From positions 744,001 to 808,000 of the forward strand of contig CAMPDV010000046.1 of NCBI GenBank assembly GCA_946699065.1: a stretch of DNA of 64,000 nucleotides, read 5' to 3'. The number at the start of each line of letters is the position of its first letter. Position 1 is the first letter of the stretch. Source of the DNA: Loxodes magnus (taxonomy: Eukaryota; Ciliophora; Karyorelictea; Loxodida; Loxodidae). The notes below the pieces were generated by a model, which saw only the letters and a list, made by a program, of their open reading frames with translations, searched no databases and was not told the DNA's origin. The translations under genes and the position numbers were made by a program. This document shows positions 26,769 through 39,436 of this stretch, piece after piece.

Positions 26769-28153
26769 AAATGAAAATATTAGAATGATATCAATTTATT
26801 TAATAATCTTCATTTTAATTTAGGACAAACATTCAATTCATTCTATTCCTTATTATTTAGAAGTGCTATTTTATATTTGAATTAACTCCATATACCATTA
26901 GAACTAAATCCTCTTTATAACCAGTTGAATGACTTCTGCTAAATAAATGTAAATAAACTCTTTATTTAAATATCTATAGCTTCATTAAAGCAAGCTAAAA
27001 TGTAATTTATAATAGCTTATTTATTGAAACTGCTGAACTTACTTCTAATTGCTAAATTTCTTTATTTACCTTTAAACTTCTTTAAGTAGCAATCCTTTTC
27101 TTTCTAAACTACTTTCTATTCTTTTATCTTGAAAATTATAAGCATTTATTTTTAAATTTTATCTAAAAATGAAAGCAAAACATTATATAATAGATTATTT
27201 AAGTTAATTAGCTAGGAAATAACTAGAATGAGGAAAGTAATAAGCATTGCATGGCAATATAGTTATAAGAGAATCTGAATAGTGATTACTTTTAAAGAGA
27301 AAGCATTAATTTATCATGCTAACTATTAATTATTCAACTCCATTTTAATATTTAAAGAAGTTTAATTTAGCATTGTAGATTGCTAAACTCAACACGTTTA
27401 GTAGTTTAAGGGAGACTATAAATTCGGAGCTAAGATTATAATAATAAATAAAATGAATGATGAATATTGATAGGGCAAATGAAAATGATTCTTTATCAAT
27501 TCTGACTCACAAATTTATAAAACTTTATCCTTATTTAAGTTCTAGACATATAGGGCTTCTAGTTTTTAAATTAAAACAGCCAAAATCTAAGTCTAGGTAT
27601 TCTTTAAATAGCTATTCTAGCTTTCGCTGTATTTAATCAAAATAGCTTACTAGAATCTTTAAATCTTTTTATTAATTAAAAAGAAAAGCTTTTATAGCTT
27701 ATTTAAATATTAAAATAAGGCTTAACTTTAGCTTCGTATAAAGTAAAAGAGGGATTATAATCAAATGCTTTAATATAGAAAAGTGCTATAATCCTTTATT
27801 AATACTTCTATCACCTAGACTAAAGCTTTATTCATACAATTCTTAAGATTGAATTATAAATTAAAGGATATAAATAAATATTAGCATTTCTAATTTTTAG
27901 ATGCAAACAAAATCTAATTTAGAGCTGCTTGATGTAAAAAAGAGAGTAGAGATAGTGTGTTGGAATTAGAAGAGGATAAAGTAATAATGCTTTAAACTAA
28001 TGAATTATAGTAAGATGAATAGACATTTTAACTAAAAGCAACTTATTATTTAATTTAACTCATTAGTTAGTATGAGTTAGAAGGAGTTATTTTTAAAATA
28101 ACTCTAAAAGATACTTAAGGAGATAATAATTAATAAATTAGACAAACCTCACT
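26769..28153. other. Intergenic spacer (divergent promoters)
   Basis: AT-rich spacer between divergent genes, nothing recognisable. Confidence 0.45.
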
Positions 28154-29246
28154 ATGCACTCAGTTCATTTCTTATTTTCCATCATTCTACTTATTCTTTC
28201 GCAGGGTTTGGAGTTTTAACATGAAGTGAAAAATAATAATCATCACTAAAAGACCTATTCAGTGAAGCAGTCACATCAATCTCATAATGAATGACATAAT
28301 CAACTTAATTAGAATAGTGGACTTAGTGAAAATTCTAAAAATGAATTTTTGGTAGATCCATAAGTTATAACTCAAACCTAAATTTAATCGAATGAGAAGG
28401 TAAATTATCAAAACTCTAATAAAATTAATAAAGATGGATTAGAATAAATATAAAACTTAAAGGATTATATGTTTGAGGAGAATAATTATTAATAGACTAA
28501 AAAGACATACAACTACTAGAATATTCAAACCTTTTAAAATGTTTTGGCCTAAATTTAATTAAAGATTAACTCTAAAATTTAAAGCTTATCTGAAACTGAC
28601 AATTCATAGCAAATTGAAGTCTAAAACTTAAAAAACAAAGTAAAAACGACAAAAACACAAGAAGAAGCAACTTAAAATTATTAAATAATAGATGATATTT
28701 AAATAGCAAATAATATAGAAAATTCTAAATATCAAAATTAGCTAATAAGTAAAATTGCTTAAGATAAGGAAAACTAAGGAAAGATAGATTAGGGTATAGC
28801 TGAAGATCTATAAAAAACTGACGCTACTAATAATAACTAGAATTAGATAAATAATGAAGAAACATTTCAATAAAGTTAGGAATAAATTTCCAATTAAGAT
28901 AAAGAATCATTTTTTAAGTTTCAATTAATATAGAGTAAATGGTGAAATTAAACATATGCAGAAATAGACGAATGGGAATCCTTGTTTTGGCTCGTTGCCT
29001 TAGATATTATAGCTTGTGCTTTTTGCTGTCTCTTTATATAGTGTATTCTAAATTTAAGTAGGAAATTCAAAGGAAACTTAGCAAATTATTAAAGAAGACT
29101 CAATTGGAGAAAGCGACTTTTAACTATGAGACAACAAGCAATAAAGTAATTTTTTATTTTATAGAGAAAATAATCTTAACTCTAAATAAGATGAAGAATC
29201 TCAAGGAGCATAGCAGAACACTGAAAGTGCTATAAATAATGAATGA
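28154..29246 (+). CDS. Single-pass membrane protein with Asn/Gln-rich ectodomain, 357 aa, one 19-nt intron
   Basis: ATG 28154 opens with a clear signal peptide (HFLLFSIILLILSQG). About 240 residues of Asn/Gln/Lys-rich, low-complexity ectodomain follow, with many TAA/TAG codons. Near residue 275 comes a membrane helix (SLFWLVALDIIACAFCCLFI) and then a basic cytosolic tail. After GCA ATA AA the frame is carried on only if a 19-nt GT-AG intron at 29146-29164 (GTAATTTTTTATTTTATAG) is removed. The second exon is then clearly coding (SQGAQQNTESAINNE) and ends at TGA 29244-29246. This is one of the cleanest intron cases in the window. Family unknown; the topology is type I. Confidence 0.75.
29146..29164 (+). 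other. 19-nt spliceosomal intron
   Basis: GT-AG borders, almost pure A/T inside, phase 2. Removing it joins two reading frames that both have coding composition; leaving it in gives an abrupt loss of coding signal. Confidence 0.75.
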
Positions 29247-29547
29247 AGATCTAGAAAAGTTGAATTTAATTTTTTTATTAATTCTATTTTAGTTGAAAGT
29301 TAAAATTTTCTATACTAAAGTTTCTAAAGAAAATAAATAAATATAATCTAATCATTTATGATAAAATTCTTCAAACAAAGTTACTACAAAGGGATTATAG
29401 AATTTAATTTAACTTTTGTAAGTCTGAGTGATTAGCATTAAATATATTTTACTTTGATATAATATTATATAGATAATGAAAGCTTAGTAATCTTATATTG
29501 TGATATTTATAAAATAAATTAATATTACTGAGAGCTACTGTTCTTAA

Positions 29548-30329
29548 TCATAATTAAACTTTATCTATGATAAATAAACTTTTTATTAAAATTAACTAGT
29601 TTATTAATTATCTTAATCTTGTTCTTTATTTTCTTCCTCTACAGTCCACATTGTTAAATTATCTCTTAATAACTACATAATTAAAGTTGAATCTTTGTAT
29701 TACTCTTCAGTTAAATTTTCAATTTCGGGTAAAGCAGTATAAAATGCTCTCTAAGCTATTTAAATTGCTACTTATGGTTAATTTAGCATTTCATAATTTC
29801 ATATGGATTAGCTTAGAGCAATGCCTAAACGTATCGGGTCAGTTGGCTGCATTATTTGCTCTACTCTTCATTATAGTTCATTGTTTAGTTAATTAACTAT
29901 TTTCTTATAATCATCATTAGATCTTCATTCACAAAGCTGTTTATACTAGTTTGCTTTCATTTTAAGATAGAAAATGTAAGCTTTTTAATCTTAAATGCTT
30001 GCTTATAAGCACTTATCAATTATCTTAATGAACTCCTTACATTTAAATTTAAATTCCTGCATAACTTTATCCTTTAGTTACTGCACCAATTTAAGATTTT
30101 AGTTATTCTTTTAATTTTATTCTCTATAATACTAAGAATGCAGCACCCTTAATTAAAATTTTATTTAGCCAATAAGGTTTTAGAAGCAAATAGACAGCAA
30201 TTGTCTTTCTTATTCATTTAAAAGTAGGTCTTAATTAACAATCTACTACAAATAAAGCTGCATATCTTAATAACGTTCTGCTTACTCACAAACTTATGCC
30301 ATATATAAGTTTTCTTCTCTGGCACTCAT
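29548..30329 (-). CDS. 14-3-3 family protein, divergent, 249 aa
   Basis: Phosphoprotein-binding adaptor, normally a cytosolic dimer. ATG 30329; the family pattern is clear: REENLYMAQVCEQAERYQDM at the N-terminus, FYLKMKANQYKQL, MQPTDPIRLGIALSQS, and KDSTLIMQLLRDNLTMW near the C-terminus. Three Trp are TGA and one TGG. A 32-nt GT-AG intron (29565-29596) joins the last codons to a TGA at 29548-29550, giving a normal 14-3-3 length; without it no stop follows for a long way. Compared with animal 14-3-3 zeta, the phosphopeptide pocket is altered: Lys49, Arg56, Arg127 and Tyr128 align with Gln, Lys, Lys and Gln, and Asn173 with Ser. Divergently placed 137 nt from the next gene. Confidence 0.88.
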
Positions 30330-30466
30330 TATTATAGTTTATAATTAATTTTAATTATCATTAATTTACTAGTTACAATAACTCATTTCAATATTACAGC
30401 TTATAGGTTCTATTATATAAATCATCACTTCTCAATGAAGCTGCGAACTTATTAGTTTATTTAAAA

Positions 30467-31279
30467 ATGGGAATAATTAATTCGCCCACTTCATAAAATA
30501 AGAGTAAGGAAGAAAAGAACGAAGAATTAAGTGAAAGAGATAGTTTCTTAATAAAGAAAAAATGAAACTAGAAATTAAGCATAAGCAGCAATATTATTTA
30601 CTAAAGAAGGAAACTAGAAAACTCTTAAAATCTAAGTATTGAGCAAGAAAATCGCATTTTAGGATACTACACCGAGATTTTAAAAACTTTTGATGAAATC
30701 CCTTAAAAGAATGAAAATAAAGCGCTCTAAAAGCAAGTTAATAATACAGACTTTAAATAAAATTTGCACTGAAACATTCTATATAAAAATAAATTTAACG
30801 AAAATAATTAAAAGTAACCTTACAAAAGGGATTTTAGAAATAAAAAGAAGAAGAAAAATAATAAGCAAGCAAGTTAGACTTAAGATCAATAAGAAGATAC
30901 AAAAATCATAATTTAGTCGATTTTAAAAAGTCCTATAACGAGTAAAAATATAATGGAGCAGCATTAAACATGAGATAAATAGTTCAAGGAAATTTTAAAG
31001 TAGGAATATGTAAATGATTAAAATAGATATGTCGAATATTTATTTGAAGAATTATTCTCATAAAATCCTGATCTTGCCAATGATATTTATTTATACTTGC
31101 ATCCGGTTAAATATGATGCAAAAAAGAATGCAGTTTAAGAATAAATAGATTCATAGGTAGTGAAAAGAGATTAAAGATAAATTATATGCTAGTAATATGA
31201 TGGCTATATTTAGAAGGTAAAAAAATAATTTCCTAATTCAAATGTAATCCTTAAATAAAGACCTTTTAATTAGACCTGA
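30467..31279 (+). CDS. Hypothetical protein with N-myristoylation signal, 270 aa
   Basis: ATG 30467 to TGA 31277-31279, one frame. The N-terminus MGIINSP fits the N-myristoylation rule (Gly2, Ser6), suggesting membrane attachment. The protein is very Lys/Asn/Gln-rich with a basic middle (KKKKNNKQ) and a more folded C-terminal third (EYLFEELFSQNPDLANDIYL). Three TGA-encoded Trp. No domain recognised. It shares a 137-nt divergent promoter region with the 14-3-3 gene; whether they are co-regulated is unknown. Confidence 0.68.
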
Positions 31280-32440
31280 GTTTTTTAAGAATTCTATTCT
31301 TTTTTATTTAAGACTGTCTAATTATATTAAGATTATTTTTGCTTTTTTTAAGTTTCAAACTTTACTTTAGAACTTTAAATTTTTCAATAAATGTGAAATA
31401 TATCTTTGACTTAAAATGCTAATTAATTGAATATTTTATTTTATTTTAGACTTTCCAATTTAACTTAGTAGTACTAAAAAATTATTTTTTTAACGATATT
31501 TTATTGCTATTATTGAAAAAAATGAAAAGCTTTCATTATAAAAGATAATGCAAAAAAAAATAGTAAGGTAATCATCAAAACTATGAAGATGAGGTAAAGC
31601 TTTATTTTAAATTCCCTAGTATTAACAAAACTATAACTTGTATGGCAATATGAAAATATCTTAAATTAAATATAGTTTAATACATTTAAAATTGAAATTT
31701 AGCAAATATTGCTCTTATTTCCAGTCTATTTGATTAAAAGTTTAGCTAGAGTATCTTTAAGCTTATAGTATAAGTAATTGAATATTTATAAACGTTTATC
31801 TAAATAAATACTCTTATTAGCAATCTATGCTTCAATTTTTTTAAACTTATAGCTTATATTATTATTTTCAGACAGCTTGAAATCTAATTTTAGTGAGTTA
31901 AAATAAAAAGACTACAACTAAGTAAGAAATGCTTTATAAATTAAAAGATAAGGAGAAGAATTAAAGGGATTTAACAAAAGTCTATTTAATTGTAAAGGAA
32001 TTATTTAAGCAATAAAGTAAATATAATTTTGATTAATATATTACCAAGTCTTCCTTACCTTTTGCTTAGATACTAGTAGTATATATAAATAATTACTAAT
32101 ATAAATAATTATAATTATAAAATTTATTAAGACTTAGATTTACAGCAATAATAAATTATGAAGATTTCAATTTTAAATTAGCTATTATAAAACTAATACA
32201 TTATATTTAAATTCTACCAATTCAATAAAGGCCAATTAGATCTTATAATTTGTCTATATTTGATCTAGCGAGATAAATAGTTAGCTTAAGTTATAAAGCA
32301 CTTAAAGCTAAAAATATGTTTAATAAGGATCTGCTTATGATAAATAAAAGAAATCAAGAAGAACAAATAAAAGTGTGTAGTTTAATTTCTAATTATTGAT
32401 ATAGCAGAATAATTAACTAATTATACCAATTTAATTTTAA
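31280..32440. other. Intergenic spacer
   Basis: AT-rich, nothing recognisable. Confidence 0.45.
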
Positions 32441-33370
32441 ATGGTAAGGAACAATAATTAAAACTTTTGCTTCTTTATCTTTCTGATTGCTTTACGCTTT
32501 AACTAAATTTTTACTTATTCGAATTATTTAAATCAATAAAATCTTGGAACTTCTTAACAGCAGTCATCAGAAAATCTCGTAAAATGCATAGATCCGTAAT
32601 TTTATAGAATTTGGAAAAACTATTAGATGGATTAGAAAATAGAGCATATTTAAAAATCTATAGAAGAAATGGATAATCACTTATAGAACCAGGAAAAGTA
32701 AATTTAGAAATTGATAAAGGAAGTTGGAAATTAATAAATTTAGATAGTATATATTGGATAGTAATATGACTAAATACAATAAACTCTCATTCTAGAATAA
32801 ATAAAATAGGAATGGTCTAACTAAGAAGATACCGAAAATCAGATTGATGAATGAATTTTTGATGAAAAATTTAGTTATTAAACAGTTTTTTTTTCTAATA
32901 ACTTTACAACTGCTACTTTGTAAGAGCAAAATAACGATTTCATAACGTGTGTTCTAGCTAAAAATTTGTGAAAAAATTATTTATATTCTGTTACGTTTTA
33001 AATTGTTTAAGGAGATGCTTTCATAATAGGAATTGTTGATCATAGAAGCATTTACTTCAGCACAATTTATAGAATGATAGGCTTTGGATATCGAACTGAT
33101 ATTTAGAAAATTCAAAATCCATTTGATGTAGGAGAAAGTTATGGCTAGGAAGTATTCAATGGATCTTATATAACATTAGTCATAAACACTCAAGAGGGAT
33201 ACTTTTATTATATTATTGATGGTGTTTCTTATTAGATTTTGACAAGTGAGTCAGTCGCTTAAATTATAACATAAGGAAACATTTATATAGCTGTTTCTGC
33301 TGTTACTTAATTTAGTTAAATCAGTATAGTGGGATATACTCAAAAAAATCTATATGAACTTACCCAATGA
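32441..33370 (+). CDS. Secreted or lumenal SPRY-like protein, 309 aa
   Basis: ATG 32441 to TGA 33368-33370 without introns. The start MVRNNQNFCFFIFLIALRF looks like a signal peptide. The next 130 residues are Gln/Glu-rich. From about residue 165 a beta-rich domain follows with SPRY/B30.2-like strands: FIIGIVDHRSIYFS, MIGFGYRT, GYFYYIIDGVSYQIL, NIYIAVSAV. The resemblance is to the overall strand pattern, not to a diagnostic motif. Two TGA-encoded Trp (DEWIFDEKF, AKNLWKNY). No membrane helix after the signal peptide, so secretion or storage in a vesicle is likely. Confidence 0.65.
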
Positions 33371-34189
33371 AGTGTAAGTAAAAATACTTAATAACTTTAA
33401 TTTTTGCTTATTTCAAACTTTTAACTAAATTCATTAACGTTAAAACTAAAAGATCAATATATCCCATTAAAAAAAATTCTACTATCAAGTTTCAAAAGTC
33501 TGAAATGAGAGGAAACATTTAATTATTTTCAATGCACTCTATTTAAAATAGTCCAATATAATTATTTTTATTTTCTTTATTTTTAATTTACTTCAACTTG
33601 GTTAGATAGCAACAAGATTAAAACAGCAACAAGCACATATAACTATATTCAACTCTTTCTATTCATCAATATTTACTTTCATTAGGCAATTTTTAGGAGG
33701 AATAAATTGTTTAAATTTATCAACTATTATAGTATTAAAGTTGAAGAGCTTTAGAATTAAATAGATTATTTCATCTTAAATTAAAAACATTTAAATTTCT
33801 TAAGCTTATCCTTGTACTAAAAACCCTTTAAAATTTTACAAAGTATTTATTATTAAATACTAAAAGAAATAAGAAAAGCTATTTTGCTTACTAATACTTT
33901 TTAATATTTCGCATTTATAAATGATTCATTTTATTTAATTCCTTAAGTTTATCTTCAATTTTATGTTCTTTTTGTCTTTACTTTTTAAATTGTCTTTAGA
34001 TTGACTCAAATAAATTATCCAGAAAAATGAATAGAAGTGTATTTAAATTATAACTATCCTTGCTTTTGTTGTTATTGTATTAGAAATAAACAGTTAATTT
34101 TATTCTAATGAATAGTGAAAGACATGAGGAAATTTGCAACCTTTATAAGTGTAAATATAAAATAATGTGTCAAAACTATGTCTAATGGT
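33371..34189. other. Intergenic spacer between convergent genes
   Basis: AT-rich, nothing recognisable. Confidence 0.45.
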
Positions 34190-35157
34190 TCAGGCAAAAC
34201 TCTTGTTAACAGTTTTTTCGTTATTCTAAACTGCTGCAACTGAATAACTTTTATTCATACTCCTATCAGTTCTATTTTCTCTAGCAGTCATAGCTTTATT
34301 TCTATATGGAACATCATAGTATCCAAATTCCGAAGGAGCTCTATAAGTACCTGGTCCAGGCGTATATCTACTTGCTACAATGTAAAAAATTACTATGTCC
34401 TGTATCACTTAGATCCTTTCTTTTATCTTAGCTGAAGCTTCTTGCTTGGCTACTCTTGAATTTTAAATAATATTAACCATTAGATTTCATTTCTAATCTA
34501 GGTGCATACTGTCCAGGGCCAGGAAATGACGCGTTTTACTTTGCTAATTATGGGAAACGATCTTATTTATTGGGTGAAATTTTGCAAGCTCCTGAATTCT
34601 TGAATTTTGAAACAAAATACTCTCCTTTGTCAGCCATATCATATTTTGGCTTATAAGCTGCAGGACCTGGAGTTTTTAAAGAAGTATTGAATGAATCAAC
34701 ATTTCTAGTTTTTGGTCTCATTGTATACTTTTTACCATCTTTAGCAAATACTTTTTGAGTATTATAAGTTCCTGGACCAGGTACAGAAGGATCTGCTATA
34801 AAATGACCTTCGATTGGTAATTTGGCGAATGCTTCTCTACTTAGTCCCATTGTCCAAGCAGGAGTGAATGGCTTATCTTTATGAAAGTCTGTATAATTAC
34901 GATAAGCATTAGGAGCAGGATTTGCTTAAGCGCTGCCTGTAAAGTCAGATCTCCTTCCATAACCAATTCCAGCCGACCTTTTTGTTTCAGCAGTAGGAAT
35001 ATTATAACAATGATTCAAATTTCTGTAAATTAAAATCTTACAAAATCTATGAATCCTTAGCAAATCTGTGTTATGATCCAAAAGATCAGCAAGCTTTAGA
35101 AGTGGATTTGTTAGTGGGGTGCTATTTTACTTATATATAACTGGTGGATAAAGCCAT
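34190..35157 (-). CDS. SHIPPO / ODF3-type PG-rich repeat protein, 309 aa, two 19-nt introns
   Basis: Second STPGR-family protein of the window, a candidate axonemal microtubule protein. Exons 35157-35042, 35022-34394 and 34374-34190; stop TGA 34190-34192. Repeats: NPAPNAYRN, SVPGPGTYNT, TPGPAAYKP, FPGPGQYAP, TPGPGTYRAP, with GIGYGRRSDFTGS near the start as in the first member (GFGNRSDFT). Both introns are exactly 19 nt (35023-35041, GTAAGATTTTAATTTACAG; 34375-34393, GTAATTTTTTACATTGTAG), and each restores the frame precisely, joining RYTPGPGTY to the upstream exon. One TGA-encoded Trp (KACWSFG). Higher GC than the neighbouring genes. Confidence 0.87.
34375..34393 (-). other. 19-nt spliceosomal intron
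   Basis: GT-AG, phase 1. Splicing joins DTGH to TSRYTPGPGTY, restoring a PG-rich repeat in frame. Confidence 0.8.
35023..35041 (-). other. 19-nt spliceosomal intron
   Basis: GTAAG start, ACAG end, phase 2. Splicing links the N-terminal exon to the SHIPPO frame. Confidence 0.75.
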
Positions 35158-35856
35158 TTTGTCTGTTATTATTTATAGTTGAATATTAAAATTTGTACTT
35201 TTTTATTTATTCTTTATAATTAATACTTTACTATTCATATTCATATCCAATATGTCTTTTATCTCCATATCTATTATTATTCTATTTTTTCTTCTTCTCC
35301 AATTAATTATTTTTTCTAAATACTTAATTTTCATTTAATACTCTAAAATATTAAAGATAGTTAGAGCTACTGTTGATTCTAGAAATAAAATAAAATACGT
35401 TTCTACAAAAAGATTAAAAGAAATAATAGTGTAGGTTTATTTATAAAAGGTGTTTATCTATATACTTTTTAAACTTACCTCTATTCACTTAATAAATGAG
35501 ATGTTACTTTATTACCTAATTTACTAGAACTTTTTCTTTTTATCTATGTGTTCTTCAATCTTTATATTAAATCAATATAAGATAAAGAAATGCTTTATTT
35601 AAACTAACTTACAAACTTAGGTATTAATATGAAGAAGAAATTAGAAATAAGTAAGAGATTTTGTTAGAAAGCATTAAATGTTCTAATGTTTATAGATTAT
35701 CTAATTAAGAAAAGGAAGATAAATGTAAGCATATTTAAAGTAGATTACAGTAAAGGAAGTTATTGGCAATAAGAAATTGAAATGTAGGATAATAAAATAT
35801 GAATGAATAATGATAATAAATTAATATATAAATTATATTTAATTTTTATTACAATT
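35158..35856. other. Intergenic spacer
   Basis: AT-rich, nothing recognisable. Confidence 0.4.
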
Positions 35857-37200
35857 TCAGCTATCTTCCAACTAGTTAACTATCAAAAGGTATGGATCAC
35901 ATTCTCTTATCTGCTAAAATTCTGAAAATTCATCCTTTGCTAAAAACGCATTTTCGTATAATAAGTTCTTTAAACAATCAAAATATAAGAAGTCAAAATT
36001 TTGAGAATTTGCGTAAATTTATTTTTATGTTTCAAGCTCCTTTTATAACTTTTACTCTAAAATATGTTATTGATTTTACTATTATGGTAGAGTTCGTACT
36101 TGAATTGTTAATTTGTTAAGATAATTATGTCTCTCAGCTATATTTTGATCAATAAGTTCCAATTTTTTAATTATTTCTTAATATATCTTTACGTCTTCAG
36201 CTTTTCCTACTAATATGTTCTATTCATTTTACAAAATCAGATTTTGAACTTGCTAAATTCTATCGTTTCTTACTTTAATATACTCCTACTCTTGTTCTAA
36301 AAACATTTTTGTGCTTAAGTCAATGTTTTCTTAATCTTATTTAAAATATTTTTTGACCAAAGGAATAAATTCTTTGCCAAGGAATTTAACTAAATTGTTA
36401 ACGTTTTCAAATTCATTATTATGATACTTTTTGATTTGCTAAGTAAGTCCTTGTAAAATCTATAATACTAAATCATGCAAACGATATTCAATCCACTGAT
36501 TTTTTATTCCGACGAAATCTATTTAGATATTGGACATAATGATTTGAACTTCTTTTTCATTCTAAGGTAAAATAAACTACCCCAGATTTTTTTATTATAT
36601 TTACTAAGTGTTGTTGTGCAGCTATTTGCTTGTAGAAGTTTAGTAAATTGTATTTTAGAATGCTGAAAACTTTTGAATATTTTTCTAATCGCTTTCTTCA
36701 ACAGCTTCCTCTCTGATTACTGACAAATTTGTCCCATTTCTATTTATTTTGAGTCCTTACTTCTAATTTTGCTGCTATTGTTTTTAACTTTATTTCACTG
36801 ATGAAGTTTGATCGCAATAGTTGTTTTATGCATTTGTACTAGCGCTCATTAGCTAAAAATTATTAGAATTTAGCAACGTAAAATTTTAGGAAGGATCTTG
36901 ATAATTATTGTCGTAAGAAGGTTGATAAACTCTAAATGGTGGAATTTAACTTTTTTAATAGCTTTTTCCAAAAGTATTAGAAAATGAGGAAATTATTTGA
37001 GAATCAAACTTTATTGGTCTCTGCTCATTAAGCAATTAGGCAAAACTAACAAATTTTGGCTTCTTAACTTAGGGCTTTAATAGCTAATCCAAAGTTCTTT
37101 TATTGTTTTTGTTAAATTCAGATTAAATCGATTCAAAGCTAATCCGCTATTAGTTTCCGTTGTAGGTTTAATAGCTTACATTCGATAGTTAAGAGTTCAT
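35857..37200 (-). CDS. Coiled-coil hypothetical protein, 447 aa
   Basis: ATG 37200 to TGA 35857-35859, 448 codons in one frame, no intron. The first 200 residues are Ser/Asn/Gln-rich and look disordered (for example PPFRVYQPSYDNNYQDP). From about residue 220 on the protein is helical with long heptad-like stretches (IDLSTKMFLEQEQEYIKVRN, IAERHNYLNKLTIQVRTL), so a coiled-coil structural role is likely. The only Trp is TGG; no TGA is used inside. The architecture, a disordered half followed by coiled coils, recalls nucleoporins of the Nup62/Nsp1 group, but FG repeats are not visible, so I do not claim that. Confidence 0.75.
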
Positions 37201-38765
37201 TTTGCGGTTAATTTTATGAACAATAAATTATAAAAATTTAAAAATTTAAATTTATGAATTATTTCAAATTCAAATTACCTTCATTCTCACTATTTATGAA
37301 AATTATCTATTTTAACAGAAACTAACAGTCAGCATTGGCGCACTTTAGAAATAAGCGCTTAAAGATTTAAATATTAAAATAGAATCACTTAAATAATCTT
37401 CATCAAAATATTATAGTTTAAGATTTTATTTATTTCTAGCTTCTACTTTATTCAAATCAGTATAAATGGTTTAAAAAAGGAATCAAGCTTATTTATTATG
37501 CTATTCCGAAATTTCATTTAACGTTTATAGTAATTGTTTCTATGTAAAATTGAGTAATATCTTAATGGAGAAGCCATTATTGAATCATTTAACTATTAAA
37601 AAACTCTTTATTTTAATATTTATTAATAAACTTTTACTACTAATTTAAAAACTTTTATACACCAAACTCTATGAAAGCAAAGTCTCCTCATTTTTAAAAC
37701 TTAATTTATCCTATTTATATTTGGATACTCAAATTTAATAATACCATCTTATTTTTTGGGATAATTGCATGACTGTATTTCCTAAAAGGAATAAAAGTTA
37801 TAAGACTTAATATAATATTAATTATAAAAGTAGTAAATGATTATCTATATACTCATAATATAATATTTATAGATCAAATATTTTGTAATTAAGGAATACA
37901 TTCAACTTAGTATAATAGCTATAAATTTATTATATTATCATTAAATCTTTACCTATGCAAACTTTAATTGTCCATGATGTTCTAGATTTCTATTATTAAC
38001 ATGAATGTATAATAAAATAAGGTCTTTCAATTTTATGCTTACTTAAAGGTTAAAGGGAGAGTGAGATAAAGAAAGATTTAATAAAAAATAAAGGAGTATA
38101 GTAATTAATCCTTAAGCTTATTTGCCCATAGATTTAGAAGAAACTAGCTATTACATTTTGAATAAGTTAATTTAGTTATTAAAATAACAAATTGACTTGT
38201 ATGTTAATTATATTTTATCTTGCTATAGAAATCATATCCTAAATTAGATAAAGTAATATTATTATAAATGTTTCATCAACTTAATTTACTATATCATAAT
38301 AAATAATTAACTTCAATCTTTTTAATTAACCATTACTGATTTGTTATTACTCATATAATAATATAAAGTACTCTAACAAATCCACTCAAAATTCCTATTT
38401 ATTTGTATATTATCTCTACTTCTATACAAATTATTTTCTGGTTATTTTTAAAGCAATATATAACTAAATCGCATGTCTTTTAAAATACTCTTAAAGATCA
38501 TATTCAAAAATCTCGAATCTTAATTTAATTTTAATATTGGTTTATAAATAACAAATATTATCTTAAAGCTAAAATAAGAAGAAGAAAGTGTAAATAAACG
38601 TTAGAGAAACCACCATTAAAAATTTATAAGAAAAGTTCAAATTACTAAATAATGACTATGATTAAAGTTGATACTATATTTAAAAAATAATAAATAAAAT
38701 GTTAAAATAATACAAATAAACTGTGAATAATAATAGAGTAAATAAATTTTGTTTTAGCAAAGTTT
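37201..38765. other. Intergenic spacer
   Basis: AT-rich, nothing recognisable. Confidence 0.45.
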
Positions 38766-39164
38766 TCATTTTCTTTTAACGCTCGTTCTTCCTCCTTATT
38801 CAAATTCTTCTTGTAAAGGTACTTGAAAAAATGTTCTTGTAATTATTCGATTCCATTTTAGAATTTATTAATCTTTTATTTTTCAACTTTAAAATGTATA
38901 GTTTTCTCTATGATAATTCCTTATGAAAGATTTTTCTAATTTATCTACTTTAGGAAATTAGGTTCTTAAAAAATTCTTGTTGATATAAATATAATCAAAT
39001 AAAATTTACTTCTTCTAATATTTTTCCAAAAGTAACTAATATTTACAATTACGAAAATCAATTTTTTAGTTAAGGCAGCTAAAAATGTCTTTGAATTCGT
39101 CAAAACCTTAGTCATTTAAACAAATTTACTCATTAATTATAAATGTGAGGTTAATTTAGTTCAT
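38766..39164 (-). CDS. Small hypothetical protein, 132 aa (uncertain)
   Basis: Frame from ATG 39164 to TGA 38766-38768 with coding-like composition (LNDQGFDEFKDIFSCLNQ, FPKVDKLEKSFIRNYHREN) and two Trp (one TGA, one TGG). A second frame on the same strand is also open and looks coding at both ends (EQLQEHFFKYLYKKNLNKEE near 38840), but it lacks a nearby TGA. Short introns could link the two frames, so the exact product is unsettled. No domain recognised. Confidence 0.4.
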
Positions 39165-39436
39165 ATTAGAAATTAAGAGGGTAAAATCTCATCTATAATG
39201 GGAGTAATCTCCTGAATAAAGTATTTATTCAATTTTGTGTATTGTTTAAGGAACATACTTTAATTATTTCTTTTTTATCTATTATTTTTAGCATTGAGCA
39301 TATATGTTGTTCAATAGGAGACATTAAAGAAATATATTAATTTAGATAATTATTAACTAATTATTAAATTTTTAACTTTAAGGACAGCCTTACTCTCACC
39401 ATACAACATTCTCTGAACGGTCTCTTGAAAAACATA

